The notes: generated from the sequence alone by a model not told the origin. Shown: positions 30,856 through 41,082, counted from the stretch's first letter. The stretch: 64,000 nt of DNA from Streptococcus infantis (GCF_019929665.1 NZ_JAHZPZ010000002.1:372001-436000); one strand, 5' to 3'. Numbers and translations are program-made.

Positions 30856-30875
30856 GATTTAAGAAGGGAGTTTTT

Positions 30876-33800
30876 ATGAAGAAGAGCTATTGGGAAAAAT
30901 CCTGTAAGTATAGCATCCGAAAATTGACCGTTGGAACTGCTTCTGTTCTACTGGGAGCTGTTTTTCTAGCAACACAGAATGTAGCTGCCGATGGCATCGA
31001 AGTGAAAGAAAATCAAGCAAGTGTCAGTGAGACTACGGTTCAAGTGAATACAAAAGTAGAGGAACCCACTCAAGAGGGTAAGGAAAATCAACCAAGCACA
31101 GAAAATCAAACCTCTACTGAATTAGCTGACAAAGAGGTAAAACCTGAAAAGGAAACACCTCAAATACATCATCAATCAGAGACTAACGCTGTAGTTGAAC
31201 CTTCTGAAAATAAGGAGAGTGAAAAACCAGAACTTCCTATGACTAAGCAAGAAAACTATCAACTTCATTACGACCAACCAACCGCTCCTTCTTATGACGG
31301 CTGGGAAAAACAAGCCCTGCCAGTCGGAAATGGAGAAATGGGGGCAAAAGTTTTTGGGCTCATCGGTGAAGAAAGAATCCAATACAATGAAAAAACTCTC
31401 TGGTCTGGTGGACCGCAACCGGATAGCACCGATTACAATGGAGGGAACTATCAAGACCGCTATAAGGTCTTAGCAGAAATTCGTAAGGCATTAGAAGAAG
31501 GAAACCGCCAAAAAGCAAAACAATTAGCGGAGCGCAACCTCGTCGGACCAAACAATGCTCAGTATGGTCGTTACTTATCTTTTGGTGATATCTTTATGGT
31601 CTTTAACAACCAAAAGAAAGGCTTGGAGAATGTTACCGACTATTATCGTGGCTTAGATATTTCTGAGGCCATCTCGACCACTTCTTATACCCAAGACGGT
31701 ACAAACTTTAAACGCGAAACCTTCTCTAGCTATCCTGACGATGTTACTGTGACCCACTTGAGTAAAAAAGGGGATAAAACCCTTGATTTTACACTCTGGA
31801 ATAGCTTGACTGAAGATTTGATTGCGAATGGTGACTACTCCTGGGAATATTCGAATTATAAACAAGGAGCAGTTACGACTGATTCTAATGGTATTTTGCT
31901 CAAAGGAACGGTCAAAGACAATGGTCTGAAATTTGCTTCCTATCTCGGAATCAAGACAGACGGACAAGTCACTGCACAAGATGGCTATTTGACTGTCACC
32001 GGAGCCAGCTATGCGACCCTTTTACTCAGTGCCAAGACCAACTTTGCTCAAAATCCAAAAACCAATTATCGCAAGGATATTGACCTAGAAAAAACTGTTA
32101 AGTCTATCGTAGAAGCTGCCAAGGAAAAAGATTATGAAACCCTAAAAAATAACCACATCAAGGATTATCAGAGTCTCTTCAATCGTGTTCAACTAAACCT
32201 TGGCGGTAGCAAGTCTAGCCAAACTACAAAAGAAGCTCTGCATACCTACAACCCAGAAAAAGGGCAAAAACTAGAAGAGCTCTTCTTCCAATACGGACGT
32301 TATCTACTCATTAGTTCTTCTCGTGACCGGACAGATGCCCTTCCTGCCAACTTGCAAGGAGTCTGGAATGCTGTAGACAATCCACCTTGGAACTCTGACT
32401 ACCACCTCAATGTCAATCTACAAATGAACTATTGGCCTGCCTACATGAACAATCTTGCAGAAACGGCTAAGCCAATGGTCAATTATATTGATGACATGCG
32501 CTACTATGGTCGTATCGCTGCTAAAGAATATGCAGGTATCGAATCCAAAGAAGGCCAAGAAAACGGTTGGTTGGTTCATACTCAGGCAACACCATTTGGC
32601 TGGACAACTCCAGGTTGGAACTATTACTGGGGTTGGTCTCCTGCTGCCAATGCTTGGATGATGCAGAACGTCTATGACTACTACAAATTCACCAAGGATG
32701 AAACCTATCTCAAAGAAAAGATTTATCCAATGCTCAAGGAAACAGCCAAGTTCTGGAATTCCTTCTTGCACTACGACAAATCTAGTGACCGTTGGGTTTC
32801 TTCTCCATCCTACTCACCAGAGCATGGAACTATCACGATTGGGAATACATTTGACCAATCTCTAGTTTGGCAACTCTTCCACGACTATATGGAGGCAGCC
32901 AATCACCTGAAGGTCGACCAAGACTTGGTGACAGAAGTGAAGGCTAAATTTGACAAGCTCAAACCACTTCATATCAACCAAGATGGCCGAATCAAGGAAT
33001 GGTACGAAGAAGACAGTCCTCAATTCACTAATGAAGGAATTGAAAACCATCACCGTCACGTTTCTCATCTAGTTGGACTCTTCCCAGGTACTTTATTTGG
33101 CAAAGATCAGCCGGAATACCTGGAGGCCGCACGCGCAACCTTAAACCATCGTGGAGATGGTGGTACCGGTTGGTCTAAGGCTAATAAAATCAACCTCTGG
33201 GCTCGTCTCCTAGATGGAAATCGTGCCCATCGTTTATTGGCAGAACAACTCAAATCCTCAACTCTAGAAAACCTCTGGGATACGCACGCGCCTTTCCAAA
33301 TTGATGGGAACTTTGGTGCAACCAGTGGAATGGCAGAAATGCTCCTTCAATCTCACACCGGCTACATTGCCCCATTACCAGCCCTTCCAGATGCATGGAA
33401 AGATGGTCAAGTCTCAGGCCTAGTAGCTCGTGGTAACTTTGAAGTCAGCATGAAATGGAAAGAAAAGAATCTTGAAACGCTATCTTTCATTTCTAATGTG
33501 GGTGGAGACTTAGTCGTAGACTATCCAAATATCGAAGCTAGCCTTGTCAAGGTAAACGGCAAGGAAGTACAAGCTACCCGCATCAAAGACAACCGTATTC
33601 AACTTACGACACAAAAGGGCGATGTCATTACCTTTGAAAACTTCCCTGGTCGTATTACTCGTCTGACTGCCCAACGAAAAGATTCAACGACTGCAGAACT
33701 TAATTTCAATGCTGTTGAAGGGGCGACTCATTATGTCATCCATCGGGAAAGTAGAGATGAAACTGGTCAAACTTCTACTGTCCGTGAGTTTACAACAAAC

Positions 33801-36032
33801 CAAACTCGCTTTATCGACCGTTCTATTGATTCAAGCCATGCCTATACTTATACCGTTAAGGCTATACTAGGAGACCGTTCAACACCTGTTTCTGATGTTG
33901 CTTCAATCTCCGCCTTTAGTGAGCTCATGGACGATCGTGACTCTCGCATTCAGTATGGCGCTGCCTTTGGAGACTGGTCTGACTCAGAACTCTTTGGCGG
34001 AACAGAAAAATACGCCGACATCTCAAATGGAAATTATTCCGATAAAGATGCAACAGCAACCATTCCTTTCAATGGACCTGGTATTGAAATCTACGGACTC
34101 AAATCTTCTCAATTAGGACTTGCTGAGGTTACAATCGATGGCAAATCTGTTGGTGAGCTTGATTTCTATACAGATGGAGCTACTGAAAAGGGTGTCCTAA
34201 TCGGTCGTTATACAAATCTTTCTTCAGGCCCTCATCTCATGACTATCACTGTTAAGCGTGAACATAAGGGACGTGGAAGTGAACGCTCAAAAATTTCCTT
34301 AGACTACTTCAAGGTCTTCCCAGGTCAAGGAGAAACAGTTGAGAAGATAGATGATCGTGATTCTCGTATCCAGTACGGATCGGCATTTAAAGACTGGACT
34401 GATGCGGAACTCTATGCTTCTACAGAGAAATATGCAGATATTAACGCAGATGATAGTCTCGCTCCTGAAGCAACTGCAAGAATTCCATTCTCTGGTACAG
34501 GTATCCGTATCTATGGACTGAAAACTTCAGCTCTTGGCAAGGCACTTGTGACACTCGATGGAAAAGAAATGCCAAGCCTTGACTTTTACACTGCCGGAGC
34601 TACCGAAAAAGGAGCATTGATTGGAGAGTTTACTAATCTAGCAGATGGCGACCATGTCCTAACTTTGAAAGTAGACCCAGATTCTCCAGACGGTCGAAAG
34701 AAAATCTCCCTTGATTCATTCGATATTCTAAAAGCTCCATCAGTATCATTAGATACACCAAGCCTCGAACCTATAAAGGTAGAAGATAAGACAGTTACCC
34801 TAACTTTACCAACTGGTAACTGGGATGCTGTTGCTGTGACATTCCCTGGTGTTACAGATCCCCTAGTCCTAAGAAAAGTCGATGAAGATCATCTTGTCAC
34901 TTCTGGCGAGCAAACTGTATTAAGCATAAAGGATAACAAGGTAGAAATCGACATTCCTGAAACTACGGAACGTAAAACTGGCAATCCAATAGAAGCTTAT
35001 GCTATCCTAGGAGAAACACGAAGCAGTACTATTGTAACAGTCTTTCCAAAAGGGGAAACTGCACCTATAGAAGATCCAGTTGTTACAAGCAAAGGTGACG
35101 ATCCTGCTCCAGTAGTAACCATTCCTGAGCACACTGAACCTATCGGTACTGCGGGAGAACAAGCAGCGCCTACCGTAGATATTCCTGAATATACTAAGCC
35201 TATCGGTACTGCGAGCGACCAAGCAGCGCCTATTGTAGATATCCCTGAATACACTGGGCCTATCGGTACTGCAGGGGAACAAGCAGCGCCTACCGTAGAT
35301 ATTCCTGAATATACTAAGCCTATCGGTACTGCGAGCGACCAAGCGGCGCCTATTGTGGATATTCCTGAATACACTGGCCCTATCGGTACTGCGAGCGACC
35401 AAGCGGCGCCTATCGTGGATATTCCTGAATACACTGGCCCTATTGGTACTGCGAGCGACCAAGCGGCTCCTATCATCTCTCTTCCTGAGTTTAAACTCAA
35501 AGTCTTAAAAGACCAGACTACCGGAGTTCAAGTCATCAGTGGAGCAAATGAGCTAGGTGAAGCAAGTTATCTTGAAATCCAGAAAGTAGACAAGCAAGAA
35601 CTCTTGGGCAAGAAATATGATGCCTACGACATTCAACTCAAGAATGAAAATGGTCAACTAATCCAAGCAAAAGGTGCTGTCCTCGTTCGATTACCAATTT
35701 CTGGCACAGTCCAAGAATTCTATCGCTTCAGTTCAGAAAAAGACTTGAAAGCACAAGATTTCACAATTCGTGATGGCATGCTTGAGTTTCTCACCATTGA
35801 TTTGACTACTTATGCTATCGTCTACAAGACTGAAACAGAAGCCCAACAACCAAGCTCAAGTCAAATCGAAGAAGCTAGTCCATTAGCAAATAAAAACCAG
35901 CTCAATGGTGAAAATTCTACAAATGACAAACAACTTCCTGCCACTGGAGAAGAGGCCAGCCCACTCCTCTTCATGGCAAGTCTCAGCTTAGCTTTAACTG
36001 CAGCCTTCTTGCTAAAAGGTAAAAAAGAGTGA
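30876..36032 (+). CDS. Giant cell-wall-anchored alpha-L-fucosidase (GH95)
   Basis: Surface enzyme of 1,718 residues predicted to remove alpha-1,2-linked fucose from host glycans. Order: YSIRK signal peptide (mature from about AADG, residue 38); acidic linker; GH95 domain about 130-920; fibronectin-III-like segment about 925-1012; two copies of a beta-sandwich module starting DDRDSRIQYG (about 1018-1150 and 1158-1286); linker; six 20-residue repeats (1417-1536); a further beta domain; LPATG, membrane helix and KGKKE. The residues known to matter in Bifidobacterium AfcA have clear equivalents: Asn512 and Asn514 in LNVNLQMNYW, acid Glu649 in SPEHG and base Asp810 in IDGNFG. It sits between YneF and the ami operon, where I remember the trehalose genes in TIGR4. 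Promoter plus cre upstream. Confidence 0.92.
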   Translation: MKKSYWEKSCKYSIRKLTVGTASVLLGAVFLATQNVAADGIEVKENQASVSETTVQVNTKVEEPTQEGKENQPSTENQTSTELADKEVKPEKETPQIHHQSETNAVVEPSENKESEKPELPMTKQENYQLHYDQPTAPSYDGWEKQALPVGNGEMGAKVFGLIGEERIQYNEKTLWSGGPQPDSTDYNGGNYQDRYKVLAEIRKALEEGNRQKAKQLAERNLVGPNNAQYGRYLSFGDIFMVFNNQKKGLENVTDYYRGLDISEAISTTSYTQDGTNFKRETFSSYPDDVTVTHLSKKGDKTLDFTLWNSLTEDLIANGDYSWEYSNYKQGAVTTDSNGILLKGTVKDNGLKFASYLGIKTDGQVTAQDGYLTVTGASYATLLLSAKTNFAQNPKTNYRKDIDLEKTVKSIVEAAKEKDYETLKNNHIKDYQSLFNRVQLNLGGSKSSQTTKEALHTYNPEKGQKLEELFFQYGRYLLISSSRDRTDALPANLQGVWNAVDNPPWNSDYHLNVNLQMNYWPAYMNNLAETAKPMVNYIDDMRYYGRIAAKEYAGIESKEGQENGWLVHTQATPFGWTTPGWNYYWGWSPAANAWMMQNVYDYYKFTKDETYLKEKIYPMLKETAKFWNSFLHYDKSSDRWVSSPSYSPEHGTITIGNTFDQSLVWQLFHDYMEAANHLKVDQDLVTEVKAKFDKLKPLHINQDGRIKEWYEEDSPQFTNEGIENHHRHVSHLVGLFPGTLFGKDQPEYLEAARATLNHRGDGGTGWSKANKINLWARLLDGNRAHRLLAEQLKSSTLENLWDTHAPFQIDGNFGATSGMAEMLLQSHTGYIAPLPALPDAWKDGQVSGLVARGNFEVSMKWKEKNLETLSFISNVGGDLVVDYPNIEASLVKVNGKEVQATRIKDNRIQLTTQKGDVITFENFPGRITRLTAQRKDSTTAELNFNAVEGATHYVIHRESRDETGQTSTVREFTTNQTRFIDRSIDSSHAYTYTVKAILGDRSTPVSDVASISAFSELMDDRDSRIQYGAAFGDWSDSELFGGTEKYADISNGNYSDKDATATIPFNGPGIEIYGLKSSQLGLAEVTIDGKSVGELDFYTDGATEKGVLIGRYTNLSSGPHLMTITVKREHKGRGSERSKISLDYFKVFPGQGETVEKIDDRDSRIQYGSAFKDWTDAELYASTEKYADINADDSLAPEATARIPFSGTGIRIYGLKTSALGKALVTLDGKEMPSLDFYTAGATEKGALIGEFTNLADGDHVLTLKVDPDSPDGRKKISLDSFDILKAPSVSLDTPSLEPIKVEDKTVTLTLPTGNWDAVAVTFPGVTDPLVLRKVDEDHLVTSGEQTVLSIKDNKVEIDIPETTERKTGNPIEAYAILGETRSSTIVTVFPKGETAPIEDPVVTSKGDDPAPVVTIPEHTEPIGTAGEQAAPTVDIPEYTKPIGTASDQAAPIVDIPEYTGPIGTAGEQAAPTVDIPEYTKPIGTASDQAAPIVDIPEYTGPIGTASDQAAPIVDIPEYTGPIGTASDQAAPIISLPEFKLKVLKDQTTGVQVISGANELGEASYLEIQKVDKQELLGKKYDAYDIQLKNENGQLIQAKGAVLVRLPISGTVQEFYRFSSEKDLKAQDFTIRDGMLEFLTIDLTTYAIVYKTETEAQQPSSSQIEEASPLANKNQLNGENSTNDKQLPATGEEASPLLFMASLSLALTAAFLLKGKKE
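33927..34734 (+). repeat. Duplicated beta-sandwich module inside the fucosidase gene
   Basis: Two units of about 390 bases each begin with the same coding motif (DDRDSRIQYG) and share the pattern DW.D.EL, TEKYADI, IPF.G.GI.IYGLK, DFYT.GATEKG and KISLD. They probably bind carbohydrate; I cannot name the family. The copies have diverged, so the duplication is old. Confidence 0.85.
35124..35483 (+). repeat. Six tandem 60-bp repeats in the fucosidase stalk
   Basis: Six in-frame units encode 20 residues each, of the form PEYTxPIGTAxxQAAPxVDI. Units 2 and 4 are identical in protein, units 1 and 3 nearly so, suggesting that a 120-bp pair was duplicated. It is a Pro-rich wall-spanning stalk whose copy number should vary between strains. 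No direct relation to CRISPR. Confidence 0.95.
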
Positions 36033-36061
36033 TCCCAATAAATCTATAAAGATTTAGATAA

Positions 36062-36097
36062 ATAGAAAAAGGATGAGTAAATTACTCATCCTTTTGA
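36062..36097. terminator. Terminator between the fucosidase and the mini-gene pair
   Basis: The 14-base arms 36067-36080 and 36082-36095 (AAAAGGATGAGTAA and its complement) pair almost without a loop and are flanked by A and T runs. It serves both convergent units. Confidence 0.85.
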
Positions 36098-36113
36098 TTT
36101 CTTTCAGAGTCTT

Positions 36114-36278
36114 TTAAAATAAACTAAAAAGCCAGTTATAAATCCAGTTAAAAATCGAATATAACAAATTCAAAAGGAATTCATAAAAAAATAAACAAAT
36201 GTGATACCAAATGAATTCTACAATCGTAATCAGTGGCTTGACTAGGATATAAAATAAAATATCCCAAATAAATTTCAT
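36114..36278 (-). CDS. Very hydrophobic 54-aa protein, partner of the 66-aa gene
   Basis: The frame begins MKFIWDILFY and ends YNWLFSLF. It is almost entirely hydrophobic and aromatic (many F, W, Y, I, L) with few charges, and spans the membrane once or twice. The ATG overlaps the stop of the preceding 66-codon gene as ATGA, which is strong evidence for coupled translation. No family recognised. A small membrane anchor, a peptide cofactor for Ami or a toxin-like peptide are possible but unsupported. Confidence 0.6.
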   Translation of the reverse strand: MKFIWDILFYILVKPLITIVEFIWYHICLFFYEFLLNLLYSIFNWIYNWLFSLF

Positions 36279-36475
36279 TTTTTTTCTTCCTTTCTAGGAA
36301 GTCCCGCAATCCAAGGCAGAGCAGATATCATTTTATAAGCCGCAAGAAATTTAGCAACCTCTAGGGCTTTTGGCTCAGATTCCTTCTTCTCAGTCAGTAC
36401 TTCCATTCCTTTTACCCAGAGGCATGTCCCAATAATTCTAGCCATTCCTGTAAAAAAATTTGGTTGGTTGTCCAT
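36275..36475 (-). CDS. Conserved-looking 66-aa protein, unknown function
   Basis: A small protein starting MDNQPNFFTG, with AGGGGAGA before the ATG and a convincing promoter upstream. The N-terminal half (MARIIGTCLWVKGMEVL) and the segment AKFLAAYKMISALPWIAG are amphipathic or hydrophobic; the C-terminus is basic (RKEEKK). It lies between the ami operon terminator and the 54-aa gene. I recall a small gene at this place in pneumococci but not its role. Confidence 0.65.
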   Translation of the reverse strand: MDNQPNFFTGMARIIGTCLWVKGMEVLTEKKESEPKALEVAKFLAAYKMISALPWIAGLPRKEEKK

Positions 36476-36528
36476 GTGATTCTCCCCTAGTTCATGTCAT
36501 TTCTAACAGATTAGTTCTTATTGTATTC

Positions 36529-36556
36529 AGTATATCAAATTTATATAGATTATCAA
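36529..36556 (-). promoter_or_regulatory. Promoter of the mini-gene pair
   Basis: On the minus strand a -35 TTGATA and -10 TATACT are 16 bases apart, about 54 bases before the 66-aa start. The pair is therefore separate from the ami operon, which ends in its own terminator. Confidence 0.6.
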
Positions 36557-36572
36557 GTTTTTATCTGCAAAA

Positions 36573-36627
36573 TAAAAAAGTTTCATAACCTTTCTAGAAT
36601 AATACTAGGAAGATTATAAAACTTTTC
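36573..36627 (-). terminator. Terminator of the ami operon
   Basis: A long imperfect hairpin (AAAAGTTT and CTTCCTAG arms around TATTATT) is followed on the minus strand by a T run, directly after the amiF stop codon. Confidence 0.8.
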
Positions 36628-36628
36628 A

Positions 36629-37555
36629 TTAGTTCATATCTTTTTTATAGCGTTCCAATTCTGCTTGGTTAGCCCAAACATAATGTCCTGGACGAATTTC
36701 AACCATAGACGGTTTATCAGTTTCGTAGTCATGTTGGTCTGGATCATAGACTTTCAAAACTTTCTTACGTTCCAAGATTGGATCTGGAATCGGCACAGCT
36801 GATAAAAGTGCTTGTGTGTATGGATGAACTGGATTGTTAAACAATTCTTCAGTTTCAGCCACTTCAACAATAACACCCTTATAAATTACCGCGATACGAT
36901 CAGAGATAAAACGAACTACTGACAAATCGTGGGCGATAAAGAGATAGGTCAAGCCCAATTCCTTCTGGAATTTCTTGAGCAAGTTCAAAACTTGGGCACG
37001 CACAGAAACGTCCAAGGCTGAAATTGGCTCATCCGCGATAACGAAATCAGGTTGCATAACCAAAGCGCGGGCAATCCCGATACGTTGACGTTGTCCACCT
37101 GAAAACTCATGAGGATAACGTGTCAAATGTTCAGCCAAAAGTCCAACTTCACTGATAATCTTTTTAACTTTTTCTTGTCTTTCTTCCTCATCCTTAAATA
37201 GATGGTAGTTATAAAGACCTTCAGAAATAATATAGTCAACTGTTGCACGTTCATTCAAACTAGCAGCAGGGTCTTGGAAAATCATTTGAATACGACGGAT
37301 TACTTCAGCTTCTTGAGCTCGTGATTTTTTACCGTTGATCTTTTTACCTTCGAAGAGGATATCCCCTTTGCTGGTATTATTCAAACCGATAATTGCACGA
37401 CCAATTGTTGTTTTACCACTACCTGATTCTCCAACAAGTGAGAATGTTTCACCTTTGTTGATAAAGAAGTTAGCATTTTTAACAGCTACAAACTTTTTGC
37501 TTCCTTCACCGAAGGAAATCTCTAAGTCTTTAATTTCTACTAATTTTTCAGACAT
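36629..37555 (-). CDS. amiF: Oligopeptide ABC transporter ATPase AmiF
   Basis: One of two ATPases driving the Ami/Opp peptide importer. Start [10 protein letters not shown] (308 residues) is set by AGGAGGAAGG; the open frame upstream overlaps amiE and is not used. Walker [10 protein letters not shown], signature SGGQRQRIG and Walker B FVIADEP are intact, with the Opp-type C-terminal region. Last gene of the operon. Confidence 0.95.
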   Translation of the reverse strand: MSEKLVEIKDLEISFGEGSKKFVAVKNANFFINKGETFSLVGESGSGKTTIGRAIIGLNNTSKGDILFEGKKINGKKSRAQEAEVIRRIQMIFQDPAASLNERATVDYIISEGLYNYHLFKDEEERQEKVKKIISEVGLLAEHLTRYPHEFSGGQRQRIGIARALVMQPDFVIADEPISALDVSVRAQVLNLLKKFQKELGLTYLFIAHDLSVVRFISDRIAVIYKGVIVEVAETEELFNNPVHPYTQALLSAVPIPDPILERKKVLKVYDPDQHDYETDKPSMVEIRPGHYVWANQAELERYKKDMN

Positions 37556-37565
37556 TTCCTTCCTC

Positions 37566-38633
37566 CTAGTTTTCCAGATGAACAAGACCCATTCTCTCAC
37601 GAATCTTGTCATGTAAATCTGCAATTACTGCTGGTTTTGCAACTTTTGGTGCTTGATCATGAAGTAACCATGTTTTAGCCCAATGAGTATCTGACACAGC
37701 AAATTGAGGTGCTTTTTCTTCAAAATCGATCTTCATTGCGTAATCTGAACGAAGAGCAAATGCATCACCTTTTAATTCTGTATATAGTGACGGAGGAGTA
37801 CCTGGAATTGAATATAGTTCTCCTTTATCATCAGCTAACTGTGGCAAACTTGATAAGAGGCTCCATGTGTATGGGTGACGTGGATCGTAGAAGATTTCTT
37901 CAACTGTACCATACTCAACGATTTCACCAGCATACATAACCGCAACTTTGTCAGCAATACTTGCTACCACACCAAGGTCGTGTGTGATAAAGATTGTTGT
38001 AAAGTGATATTCATTTTGTAGAGACTTCAACAAGTCAATAATCTGAGCCTGAATCGTCACATCAAGGGCAGTTGTTGGCTCATCACAGATAAGAACATCC
38101 GGACGACATGCAAGAGCGATAGCGATAACGATACGTTGACGCATCCCTCCAGAATATTGGAATGGATACTCCTCAAAACGCTTTTCAGCATCAGGAATAC
38201 CAACCTTATTCATGTAGTCAATAGCCATTTCTTTTGCTTCTTGAGCTGTTTTCCCTTGGTGTTTAATGATAACCTCAGTAATTTGGCTTCCGATTGTTTT
38301 GATTGGATCCAAACTAGTCATCGGATCTTGGAAGATAGTTGCAATCTTTGCCCCACGAATTTGTTCCCAATCCTTGTGAGACGAAAGTGCTGTTAGGTCT
38401 TGTCCACGGTAATCGATGCTCCCCTGAGCGATACGCCCGTTTTCTTCTAACATTCCTGTAAAAGTTTTTGTCAAAACTGATTTACCCGAACCAGATTCTC
38501 CAACCAAGGCAAGAACTTCTCCTTCAATCAACTCAAGAGAAACTCCGCGAATAGCGGTCAAAACTTTGTCACGAACATCAAATTCCACGACAATATCTTG
38601 AGCAGATAAAATTACATTTTTATTGTTCGTCAT
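37566..38633 (-). CDS. amiE: Oligopeptide ABC transporter ATPase AmiE
   Basis: Second ATPase of the importer, 355 residues. Walker A GESGSGKS, signature SGGMRQRIV and Walker B VLICDEP are intact, and the C-terminal Opp extension ([12 protein letters not shown]) is present. Eight bases after amiD, eleven before amiF. Confidence 0.95.
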   Translation of the reverse strand: MTNNKNVILSAQDIVVEFDVRDKVLTAIRGVSLELIEGEVLALVGESGSGKSVLTKTFTGMLEENGRIAQGSIDYRGQDLTALSSHKDWEQIRGAKIATIFQDPMTSLDPIKTIGSQITEVIIKHQGKTAQEAKEMAIDYMNKVGIPDAEKRFEEYPFQYSGGMRQRIVIAIALACRPDVLICDEPTTALDVTIQAQIIDLLKSLQNEYHFTTIFITHDLGVVASIADKVAVMYAGEIVEYGTVEEIFYDPRHPYTWSLLSSLPQLADDKGELYSIPGTPPSLYTELKGDAFALRSDYAMKIDFEEKAPQFAVSDTHWAKTWLLHDQAPKVAKPAVIADLHDKIRERMGLVHLEN

Positions 38634-38641
38634 TTCTACTC

Positions 38642-39568
38642 CTATCTGTGTGTACGTGGATCACTAGCATCGGCTAAGTTTTGTCCAACAATGAAAAGTG
38701 ATAAGGAAACCAAAACCAAAATTGTCAATGGAATCCAGAAGAGGTAGGCATTTGTAGTTACGTTCTGAGAATAATCTGAGATCAAACGTCCCAAACTTGG
38801 TACTGTGATTGGTAAGCCAAGTCCAAAGAATGATAGGAAGGCTTCATATGAGATAAATGCAGGGAGCATTTGTGACATAGTCGTAACAATAACAGATACC
38901 AATTGAGGCATGATGTTTTTTATGACGATTTTGTAAGTTGGTGTTCCGAGTGTACGTGAAGCAAGGTTGTACTCCAAATCACGGTAACGCATGATTTGAA
39001 TACGGATTGAATAAGCAATACCAATCCATGTAGTCACACTCATGGCAAAAATCAAGTTCCAGAAACCTGCTCCGATAGAGTAAGTCAAAACGATAACGAT
39101 CAATAGCGATGGAATATTGTTGATAACGTTGTAGACTTCCATCATGATACGGTCTACCGATTTTGAAATACCCCAAATTCCACCTACAATCACACCGATA
39201 ACAAGGTTGATAAAGGTCGCAATTACAGAAATTAAGATAGAGTTACGAGCTCCAAACCAGACACCATCAAAGAGAGATTTCCCGTTACTATCTGTACCGA
39301 ACCAATATTCACCATTCGGTTTGATATAGCGAGCACTAAAATCATTTACCTTACTTACATCGTTAAAGTCAAAATCTGAGAACATTGGATAGATGAAACT
39401 CATCAAAACGATGGCAATCAAGATACCGAGCATGATGACTGTTGATTTTTTCTTGAAAAACTGTCTAAAGACAGAACCCCAGTATGAATAGGCAGGAGTA
39501 TCAATTGCTTCAGAGGCAAAATCATCACGTTTTACAAATTGAAATTTATCATTACTAATTGTAGACAT
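38642..39568 (-). CDS. amiD: Oligopeptide ABC transporter permease AmiD
   Basis: Inner-membrane permease of 308 residues with an N-terminal membrane helix ([21 protein letters not shown] broken by charges) and the BPD-transport domain with five more helices. The ATG overlaps the amiC stop by one base (TAATG). Forms the channel with AmiC. Confidence 0.95.
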   Translation of the reverse strand: MSTISNDKFQFVKRDDFASEAIDTPAYSYWGSVFRQFFKKKSTVIMLGILIAIVLMSFIYPMFSDFDFNDVSKVNDFSARYIKPNGEYWFGTDSNGKSLFDGVWFGARNSILISVIATFINLVIGVIVGGIWGISKSVDRIMMEVYNVINNIPSLLIVIVLTYSIGAGFWNLIFAMSVTTWIGIAYSIRIQIMRYRDLEYNLASRTLGTPTYKIVIKNIMPQLVSVIVTTMSQMLPAFISYEAFLSFFGLGLPITVPSLGRLISDYSQNVTTNAYLFWIPLTILVLVSLSLFIVGQNLADASDPRTHR

Positions 39569-41064
39569 TATTTGCCTCCTTTCTCTGTCAGTTTAATACG
39601 TGGGTCAATCATAGTCATCCAAATATCCCCTACAAATAATGAGAAGATAGAAATACATGTAAAGATAAAGACAAGACCAACAACCATATTGTTGTTTGAT
39701 GCTTTTACAGAGTCAATCAGCATTTTACCCATACCAGGGAAAGCGAAGACTGTTTCTGTAAGAGTTGCTCCACTGATAACACCAATAATAGAACCTGGAA
39801 TACCTGAAACGAGTGGTACCATAGCGTTCTTAAAGATGTGTTTGTTTGAAATTTCTTTCTCAGAAAGACCTTTTGCACGAGCAAAACGAACGAAGTCTTG
39901 AGATTGTAAGTCAATCATATAACGACGAATCCAAATTGCCATACCAGGTGCACCCAACAAGCCCAAAATCACTGCAGGAAGGACATAAGAACGCCAATCT
40001 CCAGCACCCAAAATTGGGAATGAATCAGGGAATCCGATAGATGAACCAATCAAACGAATGATATAAACCAAGGCAATGGTTGGAAGGGCAAGCAAGAAAG
40101 TCAAAACTCCTGTTGAGAAACTATCAATCCAAGTATTCTTGAATCGAGCCATTGCAGAACCAAGTGGAATTGCAATCGCGTATGAAATAGCAAGACCAAT
40201 CAAACCTGTGATAGCAGAACTTGCAATCATTGAAGGATACTGATAATTGCTTTCAGTAGCTGTATAAGGATCATCCTTACCATAGTTTGCTACTTCACGT
40301 GCATCTGCTTGACTTGGAGATTTGTAGGTTCTTGAGTAAATGTTGACTGATGAAGTTTTCTTACCTGTTGGGAATTGAACTTCTGAAGTCTTGGTTTGTC
40401 CTTGACCTTGTGTGATAACTTGAAGAACAGGAGTATTGGCATAAGTTGGGTAAGAATCTCCTAGGTTCAAGTTCACAAAGTTCTGATGAACAAATGGGAA
40501 CTGACTGTTGAAGTACAAGAGGTATTTATGTTTAGTCCCTGAACCTACTAAAGACCATCCGATAGCTGGATCGTTTTCAAAACGCAAATAACGCTCTAAG
40601 TTAGGATTTTCTGGGTCTTGAATCTTGTTTGTATGGTCAATATCAAGCAAGTTTGCATAGAATTTGAACACACGCTCGAAAATAGGGATTTCACGAGTAG
40701 CATAGAATTGTCCGCTCTCTGTAAACTCACCCAAAGTCCAACCGTTTCCAATTTGTTGGATGTATTTTTCGTAGATAGCTTTATTTGTATCGTTTGCATC
40801 AACGGTTACAGAAGGGTCAATGCTACTAGCTTTTTCCTGCAACTCTTTCGTATCGTAATATTCGATATAACCCATACGCTCAAAAACGGTATTTTCATAG
40901 TTATCACGTTTATCAGCTGTTGTTGCAATTTTATTGTAGTTAGTATCTTGTTTGAAGATCAACTTCCGTGGAACCATCGTATAGATGATTGTGTAAATCA
41001 AGGTCGTTACTAAAAAAATAGAAACTAACGACCGCAAGATACGCATAAAAACATATTTTTTCAT
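39568..41064 (-). CDS. amiC: Oligopeptide ABC transporter permease AmiC
   Basis: Permease of 498 residues, larger than typical OppB because of a roughly 250-residue extracellular insert after the first membrane helix, as known for streptococcal AmiC. The conserved EAA-like loop ([20 protein letters not shown]) is present. A hairpin separates it from amiA. Confidence 0.95.
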   Translation of the reverse strand: MKKYVFMRILRSLVSIFLVTTLIYTIIYTMVPRKLIFKQDTNYNKIATTADKRDNYENTVFERMGYIEYYDTKELQEKASSIDPSVTVDANDTNKAIYEKYIQQIGNGWTLGEFTESGQFYATREIPIFERVFKFYANLLDIDHTNKIQDPENPNLERYLRFENDPAIGWSLVGSGTKHKYLLYFNSQFPFVHQNFVNLNLGDSYPTYANTPVLQVITQGQGQTKTSEVQFPTGKKTSSVNIYSRTYKSPSQADAREVANYGKDDPYTATESNYQYPSMIASSAITGLIGLAISYAIAIPLGSAMARFKNTWIDSFSTGVLTFLLALPTIALVYIIRLIGSSIGFPDSFPILGAGDWRSYVLPAVILGLLGAPGMAIWIRRYMIDLQSQDFVRFARAKGLSEKEISNKHIFKNAMVPLVSGIPGSIIGVISGATLTETVFAFPGMGKMLIDSVKASNNNMVVGLVFIFTCISIFSLFVGDIWMTMIDPRIKLTEKGGK

Positions 41065-41082
41065 ATTATTTCCTTTAAAATC

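Larger units (their letters stand above)
30563..30875. other. Divergent regulatory region between YneF and the fucosidase gene
   Basis: This 313-base gap holds the YneF promoter, the fucosidase promoter and its cre box. The stretch 30640-30745 is A/T-rich with no frame or RNA recognised. Confidence 0.6.

Noticed and set aside
35124-35483. Regular repeats considered as a CRISPR array
   Set aside because: Units are contiguous, coding and in frame, with no spacers and no cas genes.
34997-35500. Two long minus-strand frames across the fucosidase stalk
   Set aside because: They arise because the 60-bp repeats, read in reverse, stay open; there is no ribosome site or promoter and the opposite strand is a certain gene.
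40618-41013. 131-codon plus-strand frame opposite amiC
   Set aside because: Shadow frame with a composition unlike a streptococcal protein.
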